Of a DNA stretch of 16,548 nt, positions 1 to 8,600 are shown piece after piece; position 1 is the first letter of the stretch, and the number at the start of each line of letters is the position of its first letter. Below the pieces are notes generated by a model. It was not told the origin of the DNA. It saw only the letters and a list, made by a program, of their open reading frames with translations, and did not search any database. Origin of the DNA: Hirudo medicinalis (lineage: Eukaryota; Annelida; Clitellata; Hirudinida; Hirudinidae); assembly GCA_011800805.1 (NCBI GenBank), contig MPNW01001178.1:11708-28255 (forward strand). Reading direction: 5' to 3'. Position numbers and translations under genes: made by a program.

Positions 1-82
1 GCTCGCCAAACATAAATAACAATTATGAACCTTTCATACAATAAAATACGTTTGAGTACAATGTAGTTTAACTCACACTAAC

Positions 83-2453
83 CTCTGTCATCGCAAGGAT
101 TGTCAAAGCTTGAACCTTCGGACTTCTCGGCAATGTAACCGAGTATGGTAGAGTCAAAGTTTATGAGACCTGCTGACTCGTCTTGGACGTAGTTGAAATC
201 ATAGCCCTTGCAGCCGAAAGCCGTTCTAGCGTTATCATTTTCTTTCATGTGGAACAACTTGAGATCATTCGATGTCCATTTCATGTGCCCGACAAGCCCT
301 GGGTGGCGAAAGGTTGGAAACAGCTGAGTTAAACTTTGTTGATCCTAATCTTATATAGAAAATAATTCAATTTTTTACGGAGATCCAGTTTTTAATTTGG
401 AAACCTAATTCAATGTAATCTTTGCTGTTAAGGAAATGAATTTATTTAATTAACGCGGATTAAAACTATCATTAACCGGCTGTTAAGTCGTCTGCCTAGT
501 ATGTGCTATTTGTAAAAGACTTTGCCTTGTTTTAGCGCAATAGAATAACTGCCCGGTTTATTTTTTACATTTCAAACAAAAATTAGTNTGCCTTGTTTTA
601 GCGCAATAGAATAACTGCCCGGTTTATTTTTTACATTTCAAACAAAAATTAGTTGAATAATTTATTTATTTGAACATTACTTCCTACCTCAAATGAGAAA
701 AATTAATTTTTATTGGCATTAATGGTTTAAGGTTTTGTAAGGAAATCTATAATATATATAAAATAAGCATCTATAATATAAAAACAGCAAGTGCATTTCT
801 GTGTTTTTCCCAAGAACTCCTAACGGTGATCGGTAGCGACTTGAAATTTGCACACGTCATTCTCTAGGCCATTCGTAGGTCAACTGTTCTATTTTAAATT
901 TTAAACTTTCAAGTTTTCCAACTTTCACCTTTTCCTAAATCGCATACGAGCTTTAAACTCGAGAGCTACTGATATCAAGAAGCGTTGTGCTCCCATGTGG
1001 TCTAATGTTTGGGACTCGCAAGACGACAACACGGGTTGTGGTCCCGCTGCACTGTCCCAATCGCACAGTTCTTTGGGGGCGAGTAGCTGGCTGAATTTGA
1101 AGGACTTAAATAATAGCTGGATGGGTACAATTATTTATAATAAATAAAAAATAAGTTTGGATATCATGATTATATTAGGATATTCATAATGATAATAATA
1201 TGATATTGATAATGACTGGCGAAGCCGTTTTAAGAAAGCTAGTCATCCTATAAAAATATTTATCAACATCGTTCAAGATTCAGATAGACTGACACATATT
1301 CATACTAGATTATTTTTGTTAGATTTTCCAAGCCTCAAAACACAAAATATAGACAGGCTTACCCTTACGCCTTAAATTTTTGCTGGCTTCAGAAAATAAA
1401 ACGAGAATCTATTTCAGAATCTTTATAAACATACTCACTCATTTCCGCAAATCTTTTCCTGGCAAAATTTATCTTGGCCCATTCGTAAAACTCCAAATTT
1501 TCTTTGGTTACGTTCTTCCCTATGATGGTTTTTGCTTTAAAGCTACTGAAAGCTTTCCTCCATGTCTTTATGTCGTTGATCTTGAGTCTGGAAACTTCCG
1601 CCTCGTCGAATTCACCTGGAGATACTTTCTTTTTTATGTTGCGTTGGTTGAATGAATAATAATAATAATAATAGTTAATTTATAATGCGCCATTTGCATA
1701 GCGTCAGAGGCGCTAATAGCTAATCTAGAATAGCTAATCTGTATACATTTTAAATAAGTTTCGGAATGCAGGAGAATAAATAAACCACGTCGAAAAAGTT
1801 TATGACCTTCTACCAAGCGTCGCATTACAAAGGAATAATTCAGGCTTTCCAAACCTTTTAGTCCGAGCTGATAAAAAAAAGGCATAGTAAAGATTACCTG
1901 ACAAATCGACTTTTGCAACAGGAAATGTAATGATTGAGCGCCATAAACAATTTTATCCCATAGTGAATTTCAGACATGGAATTTGTGGAAAGGCATTTTG
2001 AGACATCCGTGGTGTTGCAAGGGTTAATCAACCCTTAGTGCCAATGAAATTAGTACTGCCAGTTTAAAGCAATAAAATCATTTGTTTCTGACCTTCTACA
2101 AGAAATAATGCAGCATGGTTGATCTCCTTAAAGTTTTCAAAGCAATCTGCCGCTCTCGTTCTCAAGACTTGAACAGTCACCTCGACACTAAAGTCTTTCA
2201 TCGAGAGTCCTACTTCGCAAAATCCTTCAATTTTCGGCACTTTAAAGGATGAGCAGTCGGTTTCGTTAACCGCCTCCAACTCCGATCTTAGCGTTATTAT
2301 ACTAATGGTTGTGTTCTGGACAACTATGAGAGCGTAGCGAATAATATCATCCACAGATGATGCGATTTTTATCGTAATTGTTAAATTAATGAAAAATAAA
2401 TAAAACACTTTCGTTCCGAAGCCCATTATTGGAATGTTAATCACATCACGCAA
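83..2453 (-). CDS. Secreted protein of unknown family, 5' part (exons 2453-2093, 1615-1439, 298-83)
   Basis: The three open segments join with matching phase at each junction: 2453-2093 ends in phase 1, 1615-1439 runs phase 1 to 1, and 298-83 runs phase 1 to 1. The last ends at a GTTAGT donor, so the gene continues off the left edge. Visible length is about 250 residues. The start is ATG at 2453 or the in-frame ATG at 2426. Either gives a hydrophobic N-terminal stretch (KVFYLFFINLTITIKIASS) that reads as a signal peptide. The mature part has scattered Cys, N-glycosylation sequons (NTT, NET, NVT) and a lysine-rich segment with WRKAFSSF and FYEWAK. The third exon carries AFGCKGYDFNYV. I recognise no domain. 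Uniform phase-1 introns are typical of extracellular proteins. The second intron is long (299-1438) and holds the N-gap, so an exon could be missing there. Seen: frames and splice signals. Inferred: the joining and secretion. Confidence 0.6.
523..587. repeat. 65-bp direct repeat, left copy, at assembly gap
   Basis: These 65 bases are identical to 589-653, with only the single N (588) between the copies. This is the signature of two contig ends that overlap but were joined by a gap instead of being merged. Confidence 0.95.
589..653. repeat. 65-bp direct repeat, right copy, at assembly gap
   Basis: Exact second copy of 523-587, directly after the N. Most likely the same genomic bases represented twice. 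Confidence 0.95.
991..1058 (+). repeat. tRNA-Glu-like fragment, probably a degraded SINE head
   Basis: The segment starts TCCCATGTGGTCTAATG, which closely matches the 5' half of eukaryotic tRNA-Glu including the A-box. About 40 nt on is GGGTTGTGGTCCCG, a degenerate T-arm/B-box. The 3' end (CACTGTCCC) does not pair with the 5' end, so this is not a working tRNA. The surrounding block (about 800-1100) is GC-richer than its flanks, as expected for an inserted SINE. Confidence 0.5.
1807..1867 (-). CDS. Possible alternative cassette exon of the secreted gene
   Basis: A 61-nt open segment lies inside the first intron of the secreted gene. It follows a strong acceptor (a run of T ending TTATCAG) and ends GAAG before GTCATA. 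It reads phase 0 to phase 1. If exon 1 used an earlier GTAGAA donor (phase 0, ending at plus position 2101), this segment would fit exactly between exon 1 and the exon at 1615-1439. Its end, LVEG, repeats the last residues of the longer exon 1, and both are followed by GTCA.AAAC. This could be a real exon, a mutually exclusive duplicate of the exon-1 tail, or chance. Confidence 0.35.
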
Positions 2454-2762
2454 TAAACGTAATGATTTTATACGGGGATGTATTAATAATTAAATAAGAA
2501 AATAATTTTAAACTGATTTTTTTTTTAATTGATTAACTAAGTATAAGCATATAAATAATATTTTATAATGGTTGAACAAATAATAAAATCGAATTCTATA
2601 AAACGAACGTAGCGCCATTTGGAAGACATTGCCGACTCGCTGAACGCGACTGAGATCGTCTGAAGAAGTCGTCGGAAAGAACTTGCTTAGCGATTGTATA
2701 ATTATTTAAAATTCTATTTCTGATACTTCAAGAACAAGCGTCTCATCAAGTGTTTTCATACC
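2454..2762. promoter_or_regulatory. Candidate divergent promoter region
   Basis: This 309-bp gap separates the minus-strand secreted gene (ATG 2453) from a plus-strand small ORF (ATG 2763). The left half is very AT-rich. The right half (about 2605-2700) has several CpGs and reads like a plus-strand 5' UTR. No clear TATA box or initiator could be assigned. The call rests on the head-to-head layout only. Confidence 0.3.
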
Positions 2763-2921
2763 ATGGCGGAAAATACAACTTTAAGATCTCTCTCAAGCGG
2801 ACAACTTCGACATAATTTAGAGATTACGATTGGCGTGCGAGCGACTGACTGGAGAATGAAGTCCATCAAAGTCTGTTTTCGAGATTTGTTCATACTTCCA
2901 ACATGCAGTTGCTTCGAGTAA
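2763..2921 (+). CDS. Small ORF or first exon of an unknown plus-strand gene
   Basis: The ORF has 52 codons plus TAA, with the ATG in a CCATGGCG context that matches the animal start consensus. It begins MAENTTLRSLSSGQLRHNLE, has a mixed charged composition, and ends in a Cys-containing tail (PTCSCFE). I recognise no family. It could be a short protein, or an exon whose true end is a donor before the stop (for example at ATCAAA|GTCTGT or TGCA|GTTGCT). No downstream plus-strand exon could be joined with confidence. Confidence 0.35.
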   Translation: MAENTTLRSLSSGQLRHNLEITIGVRATDWRMKSIKVCFRDLFILPTCSCFE

Positions 2922-3532
2922 TAAAGTCGCTCAAGTAAATGAAGTTAACTTGCATGAGAAGAGTCAACAGATTCATAAACTTGATTTTTGCCCTCAAAAC
3001 ATTTTAAGCTAGAAATAAAACATGATCATCAATTTGAATCCTTGGCCTCACATTTTCCATAACCAAAATTCTTTCACAAAAAATATTTTTCTTCAATATT
3101 ATTCAAATGTTATTCCTGGTAGTCTGGAAGAAACAGGTTCAATTCAAGGAAAAAAAAAAAGGCATCGCATCGTCAAGCCTCGTGACTTAATGTCCACAAC
3201 ATCAATTCAGGAAAAGATGAAATCATAACAATCAACAAACTCAGCAGCACTTATGACCAAATGGACCCTTCAAGAATTTGAACCTCTTCACCCCTCCTCA
3301 AAAAAAAAAAAAAAAATGGAATACCATTGACCTCACTGCAGACTCCAGTTAGAATCTAATAACAAACTCGGAAATGAGCCATAGTCCATAAAATATAACA
3401 AACTTGCTTTTGCCTATTTGACCTAGACGATTTTGGATGTTCTGATCAAACTGTCCAATAGAAACAGCCACAAGGAGATAATGAACATAAGTGATAAATA
3501 ATGGATCTCTAATGAGGATAGCTAGCAAAGCC
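2922..3532. other. Intergenic stretch, no supported gene
   Basis: AT-rich sequence with poly-A runs at about 3151-3162 and 3301-3316. A plus-strand ORF at 3022-3228 is open for 68 codons and has a basic segment (GKKKRHRIVKPRD). It lacks a convincing splice or start context and I do not call it a gene. Confidence 0.4.
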
Positions 3533-4137
3533 CTAACGTTGGATTCGTGTCGATTGTGATCCTCGAATGCGCTCTGCCCCTCGAACACGTTTACCCTGAC
3601 GACATGCTTCAAAAAATCTTTCAAAAATAAAATCGGACAACTATTGAGTGAGATCTGGACCTCGTGAGAGCTACAACTTGAAAGTCAGGCGAGGGCAAAA
3701 TGTTTGGCCACGAACGAACATTCCTAAAATAAAACTATCCAAAATGAAAGAGATCTGGATATGAAAAATAAAACGTAAGCAGGGAATGTGATGAACTTCT
3801 TGCATTAAAATGTAAGTCGACCTCGGACGCAATTAAAAATTCTCCTAAAGTTCGTTCGCTGGAAAAATGGTTGCTTGGCAATCCCTCGGTCGGTTGGAAC
3901 GCGACAGGACTGCAACAAAGTTAATAATGCAAAGCCATTAAATGCTCGCTCTTTACCTGGTACCTGCAATAAACCTGGAATTCCCACAAGATCACAAATA
4001 AGCACAGGTGAACTAAGAACAAAATCTAAGAGTCCAGCAATCAGACTTCAGAGTCTGACCATAAATAAAAAAAGCTAAAGTTGCTCAAAGTGAGTACATT
4101 TCAAGTTTCCGAGCGACAGAAGGGCACCGAACGACAT
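3533..4137 (-). CDS. Tentative small secreted protein, chitin-binding type-2-like (five exons)
   Basis: Proposed exons are 4137-4098, 4012-3957, 3909-3822, 3723-3678 and 3617-3533, joined in phases 1, 0, 1 and 2. They sum to 315 nt, which is 104 residues plus TAG. The acceptors are good (TTGTTCTTAG, AACTTTGTTGCAG, TTTATTTTAG). Donors are GTACTC, GTAAAG, GTCGAC and GTTGTA. The second intron is only 47 nt. The N-terminus has a hydrophobic segment (LCLFVILWEF) fitting a signal peptide. The later exons read C-V-R-G, eleven residues between Cys, then F-C-P-R-L-T-F and E-A-C. That resembles the C-x-G...C-P..L.F...C half of peritrophin-A/CBM14 chitin-binding domains, but one canonical Cys is missing. 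The tail is basic. The function is inference; if correct, the protein would bind chitin outside the cell. Competing plus-strand open frames exist at 3783-3920 and 4095-4229. Confidence 0.42.
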
Positions 4138-4464
4138 GACGACAGGCGATTTCAACTACTTGAGAGTCAAGATGACCGTAAAGATATGTAAGGAAGACGA
4201 CGACAACGACATAGGTGCTCTTAAAAATTGACCTTGTTTTACTGACCGTGAGTCGACTTGATTGCAAGCGAAACCTTTAAACAAAGTCTTTAAAACAAAG
4301 AAAATAAAATTTCTTTGATGAGGCTGAATGCACTGGATTAAATTTGGTGATCAAACTTCATTCGATGGCCAAAAATCTCCTCGATTCACCTGTTGCCAAG
4401 TCAATATGAAAAAAGATTACAGTTAAATATATGGCTTGTTGATTCCATAACTACAGATTAGACG

Positions 4465-4591
4465 TTGGACTTTTCTGTCCCTCTGGACGTCCTGGGGGCA
4501 GAGCCGTCGGTCTTGTGAACGGGCGGCTTTGGAAAGCTGGTGCACGGCTTTGCACAGAAAGGAATGCCATCCGTGACGTCTTTTGGGCAAA
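4465..4591 (-). other. GC-rich exon-like segment, frame unresolved
   Basis: This segment is clearly GC-richer than its surroundings. On the minus strand it follows an AG (CCCAAAAG) and is open in all three frames. One frame has Cys-Pro-rich protein (DGIPFCAKPCTSFPKPPV) ending in TAA. Another has GWHSFLCKAVHQLSKAARSQ and stays open past the block. A plus-strand frame is also open through it. Probably exonic, but the strand and frame cannot be fixed from sequence alone. Confidence 0.3.
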
Positions 4592-4664
4592 AAAATTAAT
4601 TAACAAGCCTTAAATCACTTTATGAACATAAAAACATAAGATAGCTCCGAGCCAAATATAAATT

Positions 4665-5141
4665 TTAAAATAATTTAGCATGCAAAATAAACTGAAAATA
4701 CGTCGACTTCAAATCTGCGGCCAGATGTCTCCTCAAACATGACACGAGCAGTTCGAAACCTGCGAGCGGAAACTGGACATGGTCAGATTTCAGAGAATTT
4801 CTAGTCAGGAGCAGCAGCGTCGGACAGGGTTTATGGAAAGAAGACTGCTTAGGAATCGAAGCTGCCCTTGCGATCTTTAGGCTGCTCGACCTCTCTGGGG
4901 CGCGAAAACGGCAAGCCCTTGCTACCCTGAGGGCCAGGCTTTTCAAGTCTGGTTGTTTATCAAAGTGGAGGAACGTGTTGATTTTATGCACGGCGATACG
5001 AGGAAGATGTGAAAAGATTTGCATCAGTGAAATGGCCATTTTTGGAATGTTCATAGCAAAGTACAAAAGTTCGTTTAAATGCTTAAAATCGGATTTTGAA
5101 GCATGCATAATGTCGAGACAAGTACCATGCCACATGTACAA
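4665..5141. other. Coding-like segment open on both strands, strand unresolved
   Basis: The minus strand is open for 158 codons, with a Leu-rich stretch (FSHLPRIAVHKINTFLHF). The plus strand is open from 4689 to a TGA at 5141 (about 150 codons), with GNWTWSDFREFLV and several Cys. The two frames share their wobble positions, so third-base composition cannot separate them. First-position purine preference slightly favours plus. A short minus-strand stretch in a third frame reads KPGPQGSKGLP, collagen-like but too short to rely on. I recognise no family. Confidence 0.3.
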
Positions 5142-5315
5142 TTGAGATCAAATAGAGAAATTCCTAGAGTGAAATTTGAAGTTGGATAATAATGAATAAT
5201 TTAAGACGACAATCTCTAAAAAAACAACTGAAATTGAAAAAGACAGGAGCAGATTGATATCGAACGCATGCACGAAAATTCAAAACAAGTCATCGCAATC
5301 GAGCTTCACACTCAC

Positions 5316-5420
5316 CAGTGCCGCTGACGGGCTCCGATAATTTAGCTATCTGGCCGGCGTCCAATGAAATTTGACGTCGATGGTCGCGGCCGGTCGTCCG
5401 CCCCTCGCGACCAATGAGCA
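5316..5420 (-). promoter_or_regulatory. CpG-rich promoter and first-exon candidate
   Basis: A CpG cluster in otherwise AT-rich DNA. It has two CCAAT boxes (5361-5365 and 5411-5415, written on plus) and a CRE-like TGACGTC at 5372-5378. On the minus strand the left edge is a strong splice donor, CACTG|GTGAGTGTG, at 5315/5316. This fits a promoter and non-coding first exon of a minus-strand gene running into the 4.4-5.1 kb segment. It lies about 200 bp past the MTSS1-like stop codon. Confidence 0.4.
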
Positions 5421-5556
5421 TTGAGGTGCTTTGCTGTAACTGGTCGGCCTGATGTAGAAAGGTTAACTTTGATGACCTTTACAGAGTAGCTCAATAGCAG
5501 TGCTCTTTTATGCAATATTTTTCTATGATTGTATGATGTCACCATCTTTGTTGTAC

Positions 5557-5606
5557 TCATCATCGTCATCGTCGTCGTCGTCATCACCATCATCATCATG
5601 AATCAT
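5557..5606. repeat. CAT/CGT trinucleotide microsatellite
   Basis: An interrupted run of CAT, CGT and CAC triplets just downstream of the MTSS1-like stop codon, in its 3' UTR or flank. A shorter CATCAT run lies at 6534-6564 at the start of that gene's ninth intron. Confidence 0.8.
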
Positions 5607-5623
5607 AATAAGGAAACAAGAAA

Positions 5624-8600
5624 TCAAGCTGCACTAGAAGCAACCTGATGATGTTTATGACACTGGGAGAAGCGAAGACTCTCAATGTCGGGCAAGGAGT
5701 CTCTGTTGACAGCTTCCCTCTTCGCAATGGGGCTGGTTTGGTGGAGGGCAATACTGGCCAACTGGTTCATGTTCACATAGCCTGTTATAGGTAAAGCTGG
5801 AGTACGTTACAGGATATCCACACCCAGCACCATCACTACGGCTTACCCGGAATGTTCCCAGTATCGGGGACCGTGGGAGTGGCCACCGGAAGAGGCTTGA
5901 TGTTCGGAGTTCGATACCCACCGTGACTCTGAGCCAGGGAAGGACGAGCATAAATATCAGCAACTTTTTCCGATCCAACTTGGGTGGATCTTCTCTTGGG
6001 GATAATGCAGGGTACTGCATAAGGGTTGCCATTGGCCTGCCCCAATGTGCCCCCAAAGGCTTCATACGTTTCAGCAGTTAGCAACGACCTAGTGTAACTC
6101 CTCTCCCGGACATAAGATATGGTGTGCGGACGGGATCCAATCAGGCTCGTGGGATCTAGGTAGCGGATTTCCTTGGCACCTGTCGAAGTCAAGGATGGGT
6201 TCCTGTGATGTGTCAGCAGCTGAGAGAAGTTGTGGGGAAAGGCAGAGGAGGAAGGAACAGAGGTGATGGGCAGGGAGCAGGTAAGTGGATGGCCCTTGTG
6301 TTGGTCCTGATCAGTTGATTTTGATTCAATGCTAACAATCCTTGCTCCCCCATGTTTCTCAGATGAATCTCTAGCAGCCCTGTCTGAAATCTAGGAATAA
6401 AGTTGAATCTACAATGAGATAAATAGCAATGATTGATTATATTATCATTATTTTAGTTAAACTCCCAGTAGTTGCTGTTCGACAAGACAAACTATTTTGA
6501 CAGGCAAAGCTCCAACTGTTCACAGGCAGGAGCATCATCATCATCACTGCAAACATCATCATCACTACCTGAGCTATGGCTCTGGCAGTCTTGGATGGGG
6601 AAGTGGCAGAAGAGGAAAAGGAGTCACTGACCGAGGAATCTGCACTGAGCTCTGAAGAAGGAGACTCCGTGCTGTGTTGTTGTTGTGATGACGTCTGCTG
6701 CTGAAAGGTCTGTGATTTTTGTTGCTGGTCGTTGGTGCTCAGAGGCTGCTGTATTCTCAGGGAAGTCGTCTGCACGAGTGGAGCGAAGTTCACGACGTTA
6801 AGACGTCGATGATGGAAGTTTTTAAACATGCCCGACGCATAAAATAAGCGACTCGATACAGGATACCTGATCCGAAGAGATTTGCGACGTGGACATGCTC
6901 AGTCCTCGACCGATCGTGTCGCAAATGACCAGCTCCCCGGTGGCAGGCAGAGAATCTGGATCGTCGGCGAGCATGCAGAGATTCTCAACAATCTCTTGGA
7001 GATGGGTGACCTCAGAGAGAAGGGATATCTCTTCATCCTGACCGTCGAAGGTCAATCAAGAAATTGCAAATGAAGCAATTACAAACTCAGGCATACGTGG
7101 ATTGTGTAGTAGCTTGATATGAGATGTGATGGACTGTTACTAAGCTCAGTTTATTATGATACTGCTAACACAATCATGGGCCAATCAATGACGGGGTTCA
7201 AAAATATCAACTCGCCATGACTGGCTTGAGGCAAGCCACAAAGAGGCAGAGTCGATGCCTCTCTTCGATCAGGGCTCCTCTTACGGCATTCATTTCGTTC
7301 TCCCTCAACTGAAGAAGCTTCTCATTGGTGGACCTGTACAATTTCTCCGCCTCCTCTTTCTTGCTTGCTGCTCATTGATTGGTTAAAAAGTGTGTTTGCT
7401 GCGATACACAGTACATTCGTAGTGAAGTAGAACCAACACTAGCCTAACGAATGTCAGTCGAGTGCAACATTTAAATAACCTCCCGACTTCTTCATCTTTT
7501 TGTGTTCCTTCTGAGCCTCTGAGAAGGACTTTTTAATCTCTTGGTGACCTTTCTTGTTTTCTTGTGATTGAAGCAGTTGATATTAATTAAGTCATGTTCT
7601 AATAACAATATTTACAACGACGTCGTGCATCGATAATGCTGCGAGCATTGTCGTCATGTAACAACGCATTTGAAATTAATGAAATCGGGCATTATCGTCT
7701 CTCGCGATCGTGATTTTTCACTGGGGTCGTCGGTAAAATTCTCATCGTGCTCACCTCTGGCATGCTCGCGATCCATCACGATGAGGTTCTTTTTCCAATC
7801 TTCCATCTTTTCCGTCAACGGTACCACCAGGGACTCCACCATGGAACTGTGGCAATGACAACGTAAAGAAGTGTTCCATTCGCATCGGCCACGATGCCAC
7901 CCACATGAAAATGTCAGAGGTGGCGTCGTTGGCACATCATGCGATGACAACGATTACATAAAGCATTGGCTGAGTTTTTCAATGAATTGTATGTCTTCGG
8001 CCATTTAAGCGATAAACTTGCAAACTCGCAAACAGGCCCTAAAGAAGCAAAAAAAGTTTGCATTAAGTGATCGACAATTTCACCGACTTTGTGAAAAGCT
8101 TCAATTTTCCTTCGATGCTCCTTTGCCTGAGACACAGCCTGGTCAGCGCCGACCCGACGTCCTTCGTGGCCCCTGGGGCATGTTCGGTCAGCCGTCAAGT
8201 CTCAATAATTGTATAATACCGTTCGTGCAGTTTATTCGAAGCTAATTCATGCAATTATTTAGCATTTAGTGATAATGGAAGTTTAGACAAGCACATGTCA
8301 CCGAGTAATTTCTAAGCCATCTTGATGGGCACCAACCTTTTGTTCCTGATGCCATGTCAGCAACTCTTTGAAAAGACTCAAGGAATACATTGAGGCAGAC
8401 CATGGCAGTCCTGAGACGTGGTTGGTTGATTTAGTTAATGAAATTTCAATCCAAAAATATCAAAACCAATCCAATCTAGCTAATCCATAATTAACAGTGA
8501 AATTTTAATAACGTGGTGTTAAATGTACAGAGAGATGTTGAATGTTGAGATATTCCAAACCTCACTGCTAATCACAACAACAAAATTCAAATTTATTTAT

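Larger units (their letters stand above)
299..1438 (-). other. Long intron of the secreted gene, with gap and repeats
   Basis: This 1.1-kb AT-rich interval lies between the second and third visible exons. It contains the single N at 588 with its flanking 65-bp repeat, a GC-richer block at about 800-1100 with a tRNA-Glu-like segment, and otherwise AT-rich sequence in which I see no convincing exon. Confidence 0.5.

Noticed and set aside
3349..3624. 91-codon minus ORF reading through the proposed last exon of the small secreted gene
   Set aside because: It does not match the incoming phase of the upstream exons and has no recognised domain; kept only as an alternative.
3783..4229. Plus-strand open segments (LEKWLLGNPSVGWNATGLQQ and GDFNYLRVKMTVKICKE) as exons of a plus gene
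   Set aside because: They read like protein, but phases could not be joined cleanly, whereas the minus strand offers strong acceptors and a fully phased five-exon model. Not fully excluded.
5836..6065. Second open minus frame overlapping the large MTSS1-like exon
   Set aside because: Exon 10 (6390-5847) is fixed by phase from both neighbours; the frame at 5682-6065 reads through the exon 10/11 intron and is a shadow.
6882..7073. Plus-strand ORF antisense to I-BAR exon 8
   Set aside because: The minus-strand exon is family-matched; the plus reading is its complement.
7914..8198. 94-codon minus ORF over MTSS1-like exon 4
   Set aside because: The I-BAR homology (ALTRLCLRQRS) is in a different frame of the same strand, so this ORF is a shadow frame.
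8018..8245. Plus-strand ORF of 75 codons
   Set aside because: It overlaps MTSS1-like exon 4 and its introns on the opposite strand and shows no family resemblance.
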